From: Leptasterias polaris
Lineage: Eukaryota; Echinodermata; Asteroidea; Forcipulatida; Asteriidae
NCBI GenBank assembly: GCA_037783415.1
Contig: JAZGTN010000007.1
Span: 1,371,501-1,435,500 of the forward strand
Length of the DNA: 64,000 nt
Reading direction: 5' to 3'
Shown here: one piece after another, positions 11,455 through 23,000 of the stretch
Numbering within the stretch: position 1 is the first letter of the stretch
Layout of the letters: every line of letters starts with the position of its first letter
Position numbers and translations under genes: made by a program
Notes under the pieces: model-generated
The model's input: the letters and a program-made list of their open reading frames with translations, nothing else
What the model was told of the DNA's origin: nothing
Database searches by the model: none

Positions 11455-12035
11455 TATAAATACTGCTGCTCGGGTATTATCTAAAACACGTAAATATGAT
11501 CACATCACACCTGTGCTGAAACAGCTTCACTGGCTCCCAGTCTGTCAAAGAATTAAATTCAAAATCATTTTGCTTGCCTGGAAAGCTATGAATGATAGGG
11601 CTCCTCCCTATCTCAAAGAAATTCTCTCACCATATACGCCAACTCGCAATCTTCGCTCTACAAACCAACTTCTTTTAACTGTCCCTAAAACAACCACTTC
11701 CAACGGCGTTCGCGCATTTTCTGTATCTGCACCCACTCTCTGGAACTCTCTTCCTTTACATATCCGAGCTACAAAGTCTCTGGACATTTTCAAAACATTG
11801 CTAAAAACTCACCTGTTCAATATTTCTTATGATTGACTGTTTGTTATTTTTTCCACTTGCTGACACGTTTATGTAACTGTTTTATTCAATGTGCTCTTAT
11901 TTTCTTTCTAAGCTACGTAATTTGTAATCTTTTTTGTTACTCTCTCTGTTTTTTGTTTTGTTTGGTTTTTATGCGCCTCGGAATAAGTTTAGTCTTAGAT
12001 AGATGGCGCTTTACAAGTTTTAATTATTATTATTG
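11455..12035 (+). mobile_element. 5'-truncated LINE fragment
   Basis: It encodes the end of a LINE ORF2 (LKQLHWLPVCQRIKFKIIL, LWNSLPLHIR, FKTLLKTHLFN), followed by a short 3' UTR and an ATT-rich tail at about 12020..12035. It is nearly identical to the minus-strand copy at 5300..5823. The catalytic reverse transcriptase core is absent. Confidence 0.85.
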
Positions 12036-12235
12036 TTCCTGAGTGTGTATTGATTTGTTCACTTTGTGATTTGTATCTTTGTATATATTTCTTTACCGTT
12101 GCTTGTTGTGTATTTTATGTGCTGCACCTCAGAAGAGGGTCTTGTATACTTGATAGATGGCGCATTATAAATGCTTGTATTATATTATATTATTTTCTAT
12201 TAAGAGTTTTGAGAGCTTAAGACCACTGTATGCAG

Positions 12236-12860
12236 CCGCAGGGCTTGAGATACCCACTGTGACCACTGGCCAGAGTCCATTTAATTGAGCACTAGGCCAG
12301 TAACCCACAGGGTTCCAAATACCAACTAGACCACTGGCCAGAGTCCAGTAATTTTAGCATTAGGCCAGTAGCCTACAGGGCTTGAAGTACTTGCTGGACC
12401 ACTGGCCAGAGTCCAGTAGCACTGGGTCGGTTACACAAAGGGCTTGAGATACCCACTGTGACCACTGGCCAGAGTCCAGTAAATTGAGCACTTGGCCAGT
12501 AACCCACAGGGTTCCAAATACCAACTAGAGCACTGGCCAGAGTCCAGTAGTATAGCATTAGGCCAGTAACCCACAGGGCTCCAAATACCAACTAGACCAC
12601 TGGCCAGAGTCCAGCAATTTTAGCACTTGGCCAGTAACACACCGGGCTTGAAATTCCAACTTAAGAACTGGCCAGAATCCAGTAATGTAAGAACTTGGCC
12701 AGTAACCCACAGTGCTTAAACTGCCGGCTGGACCTCTCAGTGCAATAAAGAGTTCAGTAATTTTGAATAATGGGCCAGTAACTCAAAGGGCTTAAAATAT
12801 CCACTGGACCACTGGCCACAGTACGATAATTTTAGCATTAGGTCAGTAACTCTACAACTG
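12236..12860. repeat. degenerate tandem repeat, period ~68 bp
   Basis: About nine units carry the recurring text ACCACTGGCCAGAGTCCAG, then a TAGCATTAGGCCAGTAAC-like block and CCACAGGG. The conserved core recurs at about 12261, 12330, 12399, 12461, 12529, 12596 and 12664, with weaker later copies. Units differ by point changes and small indels, so it is an old array. No protein is implied. Confidence 0.8.
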
Positions 12861-13748
12861 AACAAGTTCTGCAATTTAATTGCTGTTTTTTCCAAACACG
12901 GCTATTTTATACTTAATAACTATGTTTAGCAATGAGAAAAAAGTCATGAGTTTTAAAAAAAATTTAAAATGTGTTTCATAGAAACATGTACTATAATATA
13001 AGACGCCAGTATTGTTATTAGTTTTATCTCATTTATGTTTTTATTGGAAAACATTTACCACATCATATTAATAACTTTTGTTATAATTTGAGGAGTATTT
13101 TTCGTCTTTCTTTTCTTCAAGATTTGTATAATTTGGCTTAAAGTATTCAGAAAGTCACACAATGCTGCTCAGCTTTAATCTGTGTGCATGAAAAAAATGG
13201 AAAGAATATCATGGTACCAATAAGTTGCTCAATGATTTTTTATCTCCCCCCCCCCCCCCGTTTTGTTTTTTGGGGGGAAAGGGGAAGGAGGGTTGTTTCA
13301 CATTTCTAATGACGTAATACATAAACACAAACATAGGCCCTACATGGACCACTTTTGAATAAAAAATTGCCACCAGGGCAACCCCTTTTTCAGCATTTGA
13401 ACAAATTAAAAAAAAATATTATCCAGTTGATACTTTCTTTTGGAATGCTAACAGGGTAAGTAAAATTGTAACACTTTTAAAAAATTGTCATTGGGGATTA
13501 AAATGAAAAGTAAGAAGTGTTGAAAAGAAGTTTGGGTTCTTTGTTGTTGTTTTGTTGTTGTGTTCTCATTACTTTTTATGTTCTACCAGGATCAGTCCAG
13601 CCCACAACTCAGGAAATTTAGAATTTCTTCAATATTTTAGCGCAAAAAGTAAACACAAATGTGTACAGACAACCCTCGTTACAAAGAACACTTATAAAGA
13701 GGTTATAAACAGAACATTTTGAAGTTCTGAATCTCATTATTTTCTGCT
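12861..13748. other. gene-free stretch with a poly-C run
   Basis: AT-rich sequence without a recognised gene. A run of about 14 C lies near 13246..13259, followed by T- and G-rich tracts, and GTTGTT-type simple sequence occurs near 13540. It is the upstream flank of the SRCR gene. Confidence 0.5.
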
Positions 13749-13950
13749 TTGTCTGTTGACACGATTGAGTAAACATTTGGCCGGTATCGATGCCACACAG
13801 CGCGGGTTTGATAATATGCGGCTTCAGGCACGTGTTTCATGTTGACATTTGCAGCGCCCTCTATTGAATGACCTTGCGTTTGTTTTAAACGTCTTAAGGC
13901 CATTGGCATTATTGATCTCTTTCCACAGTTCATTCAATGTTAGCGAAAAT
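13749..13950 (+). promoter_or_regulatory. putative promoter / 5' UTR of the SRCR receptor gene
   Basis: It lies directly upstream of the signal-peptide ATG at 13951. It contains an AGAGGGCG element on the minus strand at 13855..13862, also found at the start of the zinc-finger non-coding exons, and the E-box-like CACGTG. An inverted copy of 13749..13935 lies at 2162..2349. No TATA box is evident and the transcription start is unknown; the regulatory role is inferred from position. Confidence 0.4.
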
Positions 13951-14068
13951 ATGGGTGCGGCGGAGAAACCGTTTTTGTTGGTTTGGCAGCTTATTTATTT
14001 GTCATTCTGCTCAAGCTTACTCGTGATTTGTTCTGCTGCAGTGACTAGCGATAGGATCAGAGTGAATG
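13951..14068 (+). CDS. SRCR gene exon 1: signal peptide
   Basis: It encodes MGAAEKPFLLVWQLIYLSFC and continues with SSLLVICSAAVTS, a charged start, hydrophobic core and small residues near a likely cleavage site. It ends at a GTAAG donor in phase 1. The frame is open upstream to 13849, but this ATG gives the proper signal peptide. Confidence 0.8.
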
Positions 14069-17000
14069 GTAAGAAGCCATGTGTTTTGTTTTGTGAAGAA
14101 AAAAATTCCCGCAAGGTAAATAATAATTTGTGTAAAGTCATAATTAATATTTTTATAATTTAATAATTTCATTTTTGTTTCGTTTTCCTGCTGTGTGTCG
14201 GGTGTCCGTGTACATTGTCCTTGTGCAATGCTCCAATCAGTCAGTCATCATTCATGTGCATTAGAAAAATTCGCTAGGACTTTTTGATTTCTGAATTGGG
14301 TAAACAGAGATGATGTTTCTTCCCTGCCCTTCACCTCTGTGGACCCCGGTTCGAATCCCGTACTGAATCTTTGCATGTGAATTGGGTCCTTCAGTCCCTG
14401 ACTGACCGAGCCCTACTCCTACTCCTAGGACTACGAGTATGAGGTTCGTTCACCAACCTCATAGTTCTAGTAGGAGTAACCTAGCTCCACTTGTTATGTG
14501 GCCAAGGGGGAAGCTCTACTCCTAGAACTAGTATGAGGTTCGTTCCGATAGCGGAACGAACCTATAGTCTAGGAGTAGCCAAGCTCTTGGGCACTCAACA
14601 AAATATTGACAAACTAGGGAGAACGCCATCACAGGGCTAGATAACTCAGTTGGTGGAGCACCAGCATGTTAATCTTTGAGGGCGCTGGTTCAAATCCGGT
14701 TTTACTTTTAGTCACTCCAAAATTGAATTAGTTTCTCATGTGGTTTATTACTTGTTAAATAATTTCAAGTTAACGTCAATAAACTAGATGTCTTTATTAA
14801 AGGCAAAGTATACCCTTGTTTTTTGGAACTGATCGACTGTTGTAATCCTATATAAATGTAGATAGGCCTATACAATAAAACCAACCTGTAAACATTAATT
14901 TCAAAAGGTGGTTGCGTTTTTGAGATCTTAGAAAAAAATCCAGAGCAAATATTTCCACGCAGGAAGAATAATCCCTTATAGGAATACACAATCTGATAAA
15001 CTTCTGACAGTAACATTTCTCAAATTGAGGGGTATAAAAACTGATATCTTTAAACTAACCACATTGCTTTGAAGTGAAATGTTTCTAAAATACTTTGTAC
15101 TATCTAAAGCTGAGTACTTGTAACCAATAAGTTTTTTTTATTGCCATTAATTTTAAGAGTGATTATCAAACATACCTCAGTGAACATTTCCCCATATTTA
15201 GCAGAGCAAAACGCTACACAAAATGTACCAGTAGCTATTCAAAAATCATCATTTGCTACTCAGTTATCAGCATTCTGTCTGCATAAAACTTGTTCAGTCT
15301 AACTATTTTGCTTTGCAAAATTTCCAGACAAATCGTTCCCTGTACCTTCCTTTTAAGTTCACAAGTGATTGGTTTCTCTTTTTAGCTCCAGATTTAACCT
15401 TACGACTGCTGGGAGGCCCAACAGATTCAGTAGGACGGCTTGAAATTGAATACCACAAGACGTACTTTGATTCCTCTACATATAAGTGGTTTGGTACAAT
15501 CTGCGATCACAACTTCCATCTTGAGGAAGCTTCTGTAGCGTGCCGTCAGCTTGGCTATCGATACGCTGAAGAGAGAACAACACCATACTTCACCTCAGAT
15601 AGTTACATGAATTTAATCCTTCAGGAGGTGAACTGCAACGGGAACGAAGATAAACTCATAGACTGTTACTACCTCCTCAATGAGGGGTTGTCGACATGTA
15701 ACCGTAGCACCGATGTTGGAATTGCCTGCACCAATAGGAAGCCACCAGAGACATCACCTGATATCAGCCCGGGTGAGTTATGTACGGTAGTTGATTGTCT
15801 TGAAATAAGCGGTCCATCCCTGCAGTGCATGAGTGCGAAGTCAGGGCTTGAATCTGGGGGCACAATGCACAACACCACAGGGCTTGTGTTGTACAGTAGT
15901 AGACCTTACAGTATTTTTCTTTGTTCAATTAAAATCGCCCAGGCGCCTCTCATGCATTCCTTTCGTTACGCAACGCCAGGTGCGTTTCTCTGACTCCACT
16001 CACACACGTGTATAAAAGTTGGCTGCACACACACTCTCTCTCTCACTTATAACTTTTCGACTCCTGGATGAGGCCACCGTCACAGCCAGCACCAGAGGGA
16101 CGTATATTTAGCACTACATGTACTAGCGCTCTTATCTTTTAGAGAGGACAATTCAGCACTTGCATTACTTTCTTTAGGATTCTTGTTTGTTTGTTTGTTT
16201 GTTTGTTTTTATTTCCATTCATACAACAAATCATAACAATAAATAATACACAAGCTGATAGACTACACCAGATTATATCAACATTTGAACATATACAGGA
16301 CACATGTGTATGAATGGGGGTGTCATCCGAGAGAAGGACAAGGCCTTCTGTAGTGGAGCACCCACGAATGCTGTCAAATTACAAAGAAGTACAAAAAAAT
16401 TGCAATTAAGAGTAAACATTTCATTTCAGTTGCAGAAATTAGTATAAAATATATTTCCTCCGGGGACACACAATAACAAAGTTACACTGAGAATAGAATA
16501 GATATTGCCTAGCTCCTATGGGCAAGAAAAGCAATTAAGATTAGTACAAAGGAAATTCTTGTACTTGTCAAAATAAAATTCCTTTAAAATTCCTTATTGC
16601 TGTGGTGTGCTGTTTGGCAGTAGTACACAGCTAATGGGCACACCGCAGTTCATTGCAAGCTCACCTATTCGATCAAAAACAGCAGTGCATTATATTTTCT
16701 TTGGCACAAGTATTGCCCTCTTATTATTGATTTACAAAAAGGCAAAGTAGCCAAATTTCCATTGAGTTTTTATCATTTTCATTTCATTTTAAGAGCAGAG
16801 AACACGCTACTAAAGTGTCTCAAAATGTTCACTGGACCAGAATTCTTTTTACAAGACCAGGGGCCAATTTCACAAAGAGCTACGATTGATCTGAACCCCA
16901 ATCCAATCATAGTTGCTAAGCAAAGTGTGATGTCACAATGCAAATCACTATGGCAATACTGACAACTCATCTTTCAGATGAATCTGAGTGCTTTGTGAAA

Positions 17001-20000
17001 TCCACCTCTGAATCATTGTGGGGTGTGGTCCATCCCTGCATGAGTGTAAGGTGAAGTTTACAAAAAAAAAGTTTTTTGGCTTTCATAAATCTTGGTTTTC
17101 AAACAGCTGCATGAATCATCTAGCCCTATGTTTGTTGTTTATTTTGGGTGGTGTCCTCCAACTGTGATGGCTCTCCATAGGGTTCTGTCCTGCATTGTCT
17201 CCAGTGCGGTGTCTTTCTTCAAAACATCTAAGTAGGTTAACTTTGGTCTACCACGTTTCCTGCGTTCATGTTTTGGTTCCCAGTGAATGAGTTTTGATGC
17301 AGACTCTTCGCTCCTACTACAGTGCCCAGTAAATCTCATTCCTCGTTCCCTGATCTTATCACTCAATCTTGGCAAGTCTCCATACAGCTCTGCGTTTGTC
17401 ATACATGTACGCTGTTCCCAGTTAACATTAAGGACAATTCTAGCCCTATATCCTTCCCAAATCCTCATCAGGAACCTTAAATTGTTGTCTTTCCTTCGCC
17501 AAGTCGTGGTATCATTGAGGCAACAAATAGTTTCAAAGGGAAACGATTACTCAAGAAGCTCAAAAAAGTTCCAAAAAAAAAATATGGATGGCATGGAAAT
17601 TTTTTCAGAATACCAACTCAAAGTGGTTGAAATTATGAGGAAACTTTGCTGACCAAAATCATTTTTTGTATGTAGGTGATTTACGACTGGTCGGAGGCCG
17701 TAATCCCTATGAAGGTCGTGTGGAGGTGTTCTTGGCTGAAACTGAAGAGTGGGCCACTTTTTGTAGCAGGCATTGGGACTTTAGGAAGGCTGAGCTAGCC
17801 TGTGAGAAGCTTGGGTACCGTCCTGCTACATCAACCGGGACAATGCGCTATGGAGCAGGGACTGGTCCAATTGCCAACTGTCCGGCGACAGACAACAATC
17901 TGAGAACTACGGAATGTCAAACCATAAGTGGGACAGATCCAACCTGCAGTCATGACATGGATGTAGACATAGTCTGCGGTGGCAGTGAGCCAGGTAAAGA
18001 AATTTGTATTCAAGTTCAGCCAAGAAAAATGAAAACTGTCAGTGAGACCGTCTGCTAAATTATTTTGTCTGAAATGCCACCTTTGATTAGAAAACTTTCA
18101 CAGGTAACTTTTATCGTACTTCTTGTTAATGTTGCCTACAAATCAGCATTACCTTGAAAAACAAATAATCATGATCTATCTAACTTTGAAGTTTTTAATT
18201 CAAACCTTACGTGTGGTCGTCACTTGTAAAATTGTAGCTCATGCATACATGTATGTTTTGTGAAAGAGTGCACTGTTGCTTTTGGGGTAGAAATTTGATT
18301 GCTTTTTGGCATTCGGTTTGTTTATACTGAAAGGTCGACAGGGTGAGGTCAGACTTGTTGATGGTTCATCTACAACTGAAGGACGTGTTGAATTCTTTGA
18401 CCAAAACACTTGGAAGACGCCATGCTCTGATGACTGGGGGGTTGAAGAGGTCCAGGCAACCTGTCGACAGCTTGGCCTTTCTCAACCTTCATCAGCAAGA
18501 CCACCACCTGGAGGGTCGTTTGGGAGGAGTGAAGCAGGTGCCATTTTACAGAGTAGTATTACATGTACTGGTCAAGAGCTCACTCTTCAAAGTTGTACTT
18601 GGACGTCAAGAACATCATGTAGAACCGGTCATGCAAGTGCTCGATGTGGCAGCGTTGTCAACAAGGAAGGTAACAATGCCTTTTACAATAAAAAATTAAA
18701 TTTGGGGGGAACAAAGAAAAGTTGACTAAACAGGATTTGAACCAACGACCTCCGGTCCGGATTAACGTGCCGATGCTCTACCAACTGAGCTACATTTGTA
18801 TCTAATCCGCAATGTTGACAGTCTTCCTATTTTGCAAATTTCTTTGTTCGGGAGTGTCAGTCAGAAGCCAATTATGTCAATCCGGTAGTCATTTGTTCGT
18901 CCAAGAATTGAGTTGAAATTTACTCAGTCTCGTTGTGGTTTATTACTTGTTTTTTTGAAAAAAACAAATTTGTTTGCGTTTGTGCAATTTGGATGAATTT
19001 CAATTTCCTGATTCTCTCTCTGCAGCCCAGGAGTTGGATCTCCGTCTGGATTATGGACCTTCAAACTTAGAAGGCCGTCTGGAAATATTCTACCAAGGGG
19101 AGTGGGGACCCGTCTGTGATAGCAACTTCGGAATGGAGGAGGCGACGGTAGCTTGTCGTCAGTTGGGATTTCAATCTGCAAATAGGAAAAAACGTTTTAA
19201 CCGAAGCTATGAGGATTATTTTCTCAACAAGGTCAACTGCAATGGGAACGAGGAGAATCTTCTAGACTGCTACCACGTCTTGAATGACTGGGTGTACTGT
19301 CGTGTCAATGAAGAAGTTGGTCTCGTCTGCTCAAATCTTCCCGTCTCGAGTATGCGACCAGATCTCTTATTTGGTGAGTATAAGAATTGATTCTTTCAGA
19401 AAGGCGGTATCAAGTGTTACGTTGGTGGTTGGTGGTTAGTTGAGGTTTTAGCTCTGAAGACAAATTGTTATACTCATTTCCTAAAACCTATTACAAATGT
19501 TAATGTGGAAATAAATGTTACTTTGAATTGAATATAGCATTTCAAGCAAAACTATTTCAAGGGAAGTTTTCCACCATGACTATCTTTATACCATGTAAGT
19601 TATGTGCAAATCTGTCAACATTTATATTTTCAATCTTACCAATGTTTATGGGATTTGAGGCATTCTCCCGACGATGACTAGAGCAAGCTAGTCGAAACGT
19701 TGAGACCAATATTATTAAGAACTCACTCCGTGGCAGTGAAGTAAATAACGAGAAGTCCCCTCGATCCACTAAGCGAAAGTAGTAGTCCCGGCCGATTTCC
19801 TACCTTCCGCCCAGGTAGTAGTTAATAAGCAGGACATTTCTTTTCAGAACTGAGAAGTCTCCCGAATTCCAAATAATCTACTCCGCGGCAGTAGAATAAG
19901 CAGCAAGACGAGTGGTTCTCAAAGAACAAAATCTACCTAGCAAGTAGATCATACAATGTACAATGTACAATGGTGTTACCGCAGAACCAAATGTGTTGAC

Positions 20001-23000
20001 TCTTTTTCTTGAATCACAGGTGACCTTCGACTAGCAGGAGGACCTAACCTTTATGAAGGTCGGGTTGAAGTCTACATTTCAGAAGCCATCGGTTGGGCAA
20101 CCATCTGCCAAGACAACGTGGACTTCAGTTGGGCCGAGCAAGCTTGTCAGAAACTGGAGTATCGTCCTGCTACCTCAGTGGGTAGTGGTCGCTATGATAT
20201 GGGTAGTGGCTCCATTGCAAGATGTCCAGCAATGACTGACGGACTGGACACTGAGAACTGCCTAGTTATGAGTGACAGTGACCCTACATGTAGTCCCAGC
20301 ACAGATGTAGATATTGTCTGTAGTGGTGCTAATAAAGGTAATTGTTGATGGTCAGTTACAATAGTCAGGTAGACCCATGATGGCTGGGAGGATTAAGGGT
20401 TTTGATTATTGCAACTATGGTAATATCAACAAACTATCAAGAAAATAAACATGAATGTACCTTTATTCTAAGTTTTGTATTATTATTTTTTATTTTATTT
20501 TAAAGGTCGACAGGGTCAAGTCAGACTCATCAGTGGATCAACTGAAACCGAAGGACGTGTTGAATTCTTTGACCAAAACACTTGGAAGACGCTGTGTTCG
20601 GATGACTGGGGGATTGAGGAGGTCCAGGCAACTTGTCGACAGCTTGGCCTGCCTCAACCCTCATCAGCAGTACCACCACCTGGAGGGTCGTTCGGGAGTA
20701 ATGAAGCAGGTGACACTTTGCAGACTAGTATCACATGTACTGGTCAAGAGCTCACTCTTCAAAATTGTTCTTGGACGCCAAGAACTACGCCGTGTACCAC
20801 CGGTGATGCCAGTGCTCAGTGTGGTATGAGGCAAGCAGGTAAGGAGCCCAATCTCACACCAGGGTGTAGAGAAGCAATTTATGGTACTTTCTTGCTCACT
20901 TCAGGACACAGCCGTCAGGAATTTTCCATCAGAGAAATTGTGACAGTAATGACCTCCTGTGCTTTGCCAGTCAGTTATTAATCAATGTTTTATAAGCATA
21001 AAAAGCAGGTTATTCTTCCGATTTTAATCTGATTTCCTATTTTGTTTGCCCTCAGAAAAATAGAGAAAATTGCTATTAGATACATCCACGTACATATAGC
21101 AGGCATGATATTCTTCCTACTCTAGTCTGATTTCCGATTTTTGTTTGCCCTTGGAAAAAAAAAAAATGGTGATTAAATAGCCTGAAAAAGATATTAAACC
21201 ATACACCATATGAACAAGTAGGTCAGCCCTTGTGCTCAAACATTATTTTGCTACTTTTTTCGAAAAATTATCATGCCTGATGTAGTTTAACCCATCTAGT
21301 AACTGACCAGATATCTTGTGCCATAAGCCAAACTAGGACCTTTGTGCTTTTGTGTCTTCAAATAATTCTTCAATCGCCAGTCACTTTTCTCTGCATATTA
21401 TATTTGTTTTAAATGTGGAAATCCTGAAATTGTCATAAATAAGCCAGTAATTTATAATTTTTTTTTATCACTGCACAGCTGAGGAGTTTGATCTCCGTTT
21501 AGTTAACGGAAAGACGATCACAGAGGGCCGCGTCGAGATTCTGTACCAAGGCGAGTGGGGAATGTTTTGTGAAACAAATGTCAAAGACGTAGAAGCATCG
21601 TTAATCTGTAAACAGCTCGGATTTCAATATTCTGAAGGGACTCAGTCCTTCGGGCGAGGCAGTGGGACCATTCTTATCAGTGGATTAAACTGCAACGGGA
21701 ATGAAGAGAGTATTTTAAAGTGCTATCATAAATTTGATAGATCCGAGTGCCCTTACCGCAGAGCAGATCTCGGTGTCATCTGCTCGAATCTTCCCCCAGA
21801 GACTGAAGAAGCTCCTCTTACCATTGGTGAGTTTAGTTTAGTAAAGAAATTATGCTCTCAGTAGAGGTACAATCGACTGTCGTTATGACAAGATCCTGGG
21901 ACTAGCCAACTTACCTCTTTATAACAGGAACATTGTTATAAGAGCACAGCCAAAAAAAAAAAATGGACTGTGAAGGGGGTAACCCTCTTTCAGCCCCAGG
22001 AGTACATGTAGGTGGCAACGTGTCCCTGGTGACAGTTGATTTGGGTCAACAGCCCCAATAGGTTAAGTGTATCCCTCACCTTGAAGCGGCCGTCCGGCCT
22101 TGTGAAGTTAGGCGATCTATCATAAATTAAATAGAATACAAACAATTGTTCATCTTTAAAACTACACAACTAGCCCAGTTGATGATACATCCCAGGACAA
22201 GAAAAAATCAGCCTAAATGATATCATCCTTTTTGCTTCACAGGCGACCTTCGACTAGCAGGAGGACCTAACCCTTATGAAGGCCGGGTTGAAGTCTACAT
22301 TTCAGAAACCATCGGTTGGGCAACCGTCTGCCAAGACAACGTGGACTTCAGTTGGGGGGAGCAAGCTTGTCAGAAACTGGAGTATCGTCCTGTTACCTCG
22401 GTGGGTACAATGCGCTATGGTCTGGGCAACGGTCCAATCGTCATCTGCCCTGAAGCAAACGGAGGACTGGACACAGAAAATTGTCAACTTGTAAACCAGA
22501 CTGATCCAACTGTTTCTTGTAATCACACTAGTGATATTGCCGTTGTCTGTAATGGCATTCAAGTAGGTAAGTTGAACTTGCCATTGATCATAACAAGTTT
22601 TTCTCAAGACCTTCTTATTATGGGTCATATTTATTACAGACTTTAATACAGATTTGTCCATTTCACTTGTCTTCGCCTCGTGAAATAGCATCACTTTGTG
22701 ATTATACTCTGCGACATGACACTCATATCGTTGCTACAACGTTGAATCTCCCAAAATAGCACTTTACCGCGTTATTATCTCAAAACGTTGTATCTCGCTT
22801 AAAATAGCTTGGATGTTCATACAAAACAAGTATGCACTGAGATACGACGTTTTTGCACGGACCTTTTTCCTTTGAGATACGACTTTTTAGCAAAATCAAG
22901 ATACAACGTTTTTCCACTGAAGCGACGCATCCAATATTTGTTTGATATTAGTTCTTGTCCCCCAACCAACCAAGCTACTTTTCCTTTATTGCTCATAAAT

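Noticed and set aside
14634..14712. Possible tRNA gene with A and B boxes
   Set aside because: The acceptor and anticodon stems do not pair properly and the same unit recurs with an attached body at several places, so it is a tRNA-derived SINE.
17139..17468. Minus-strand frame as a host gene in SRCR intron 2
   Set aside because: Its text (GMRFTGHC, WEPKHERRKRGRPKLTY) is the C-terminus of LINE polyproteins; there is no start context or further exon.
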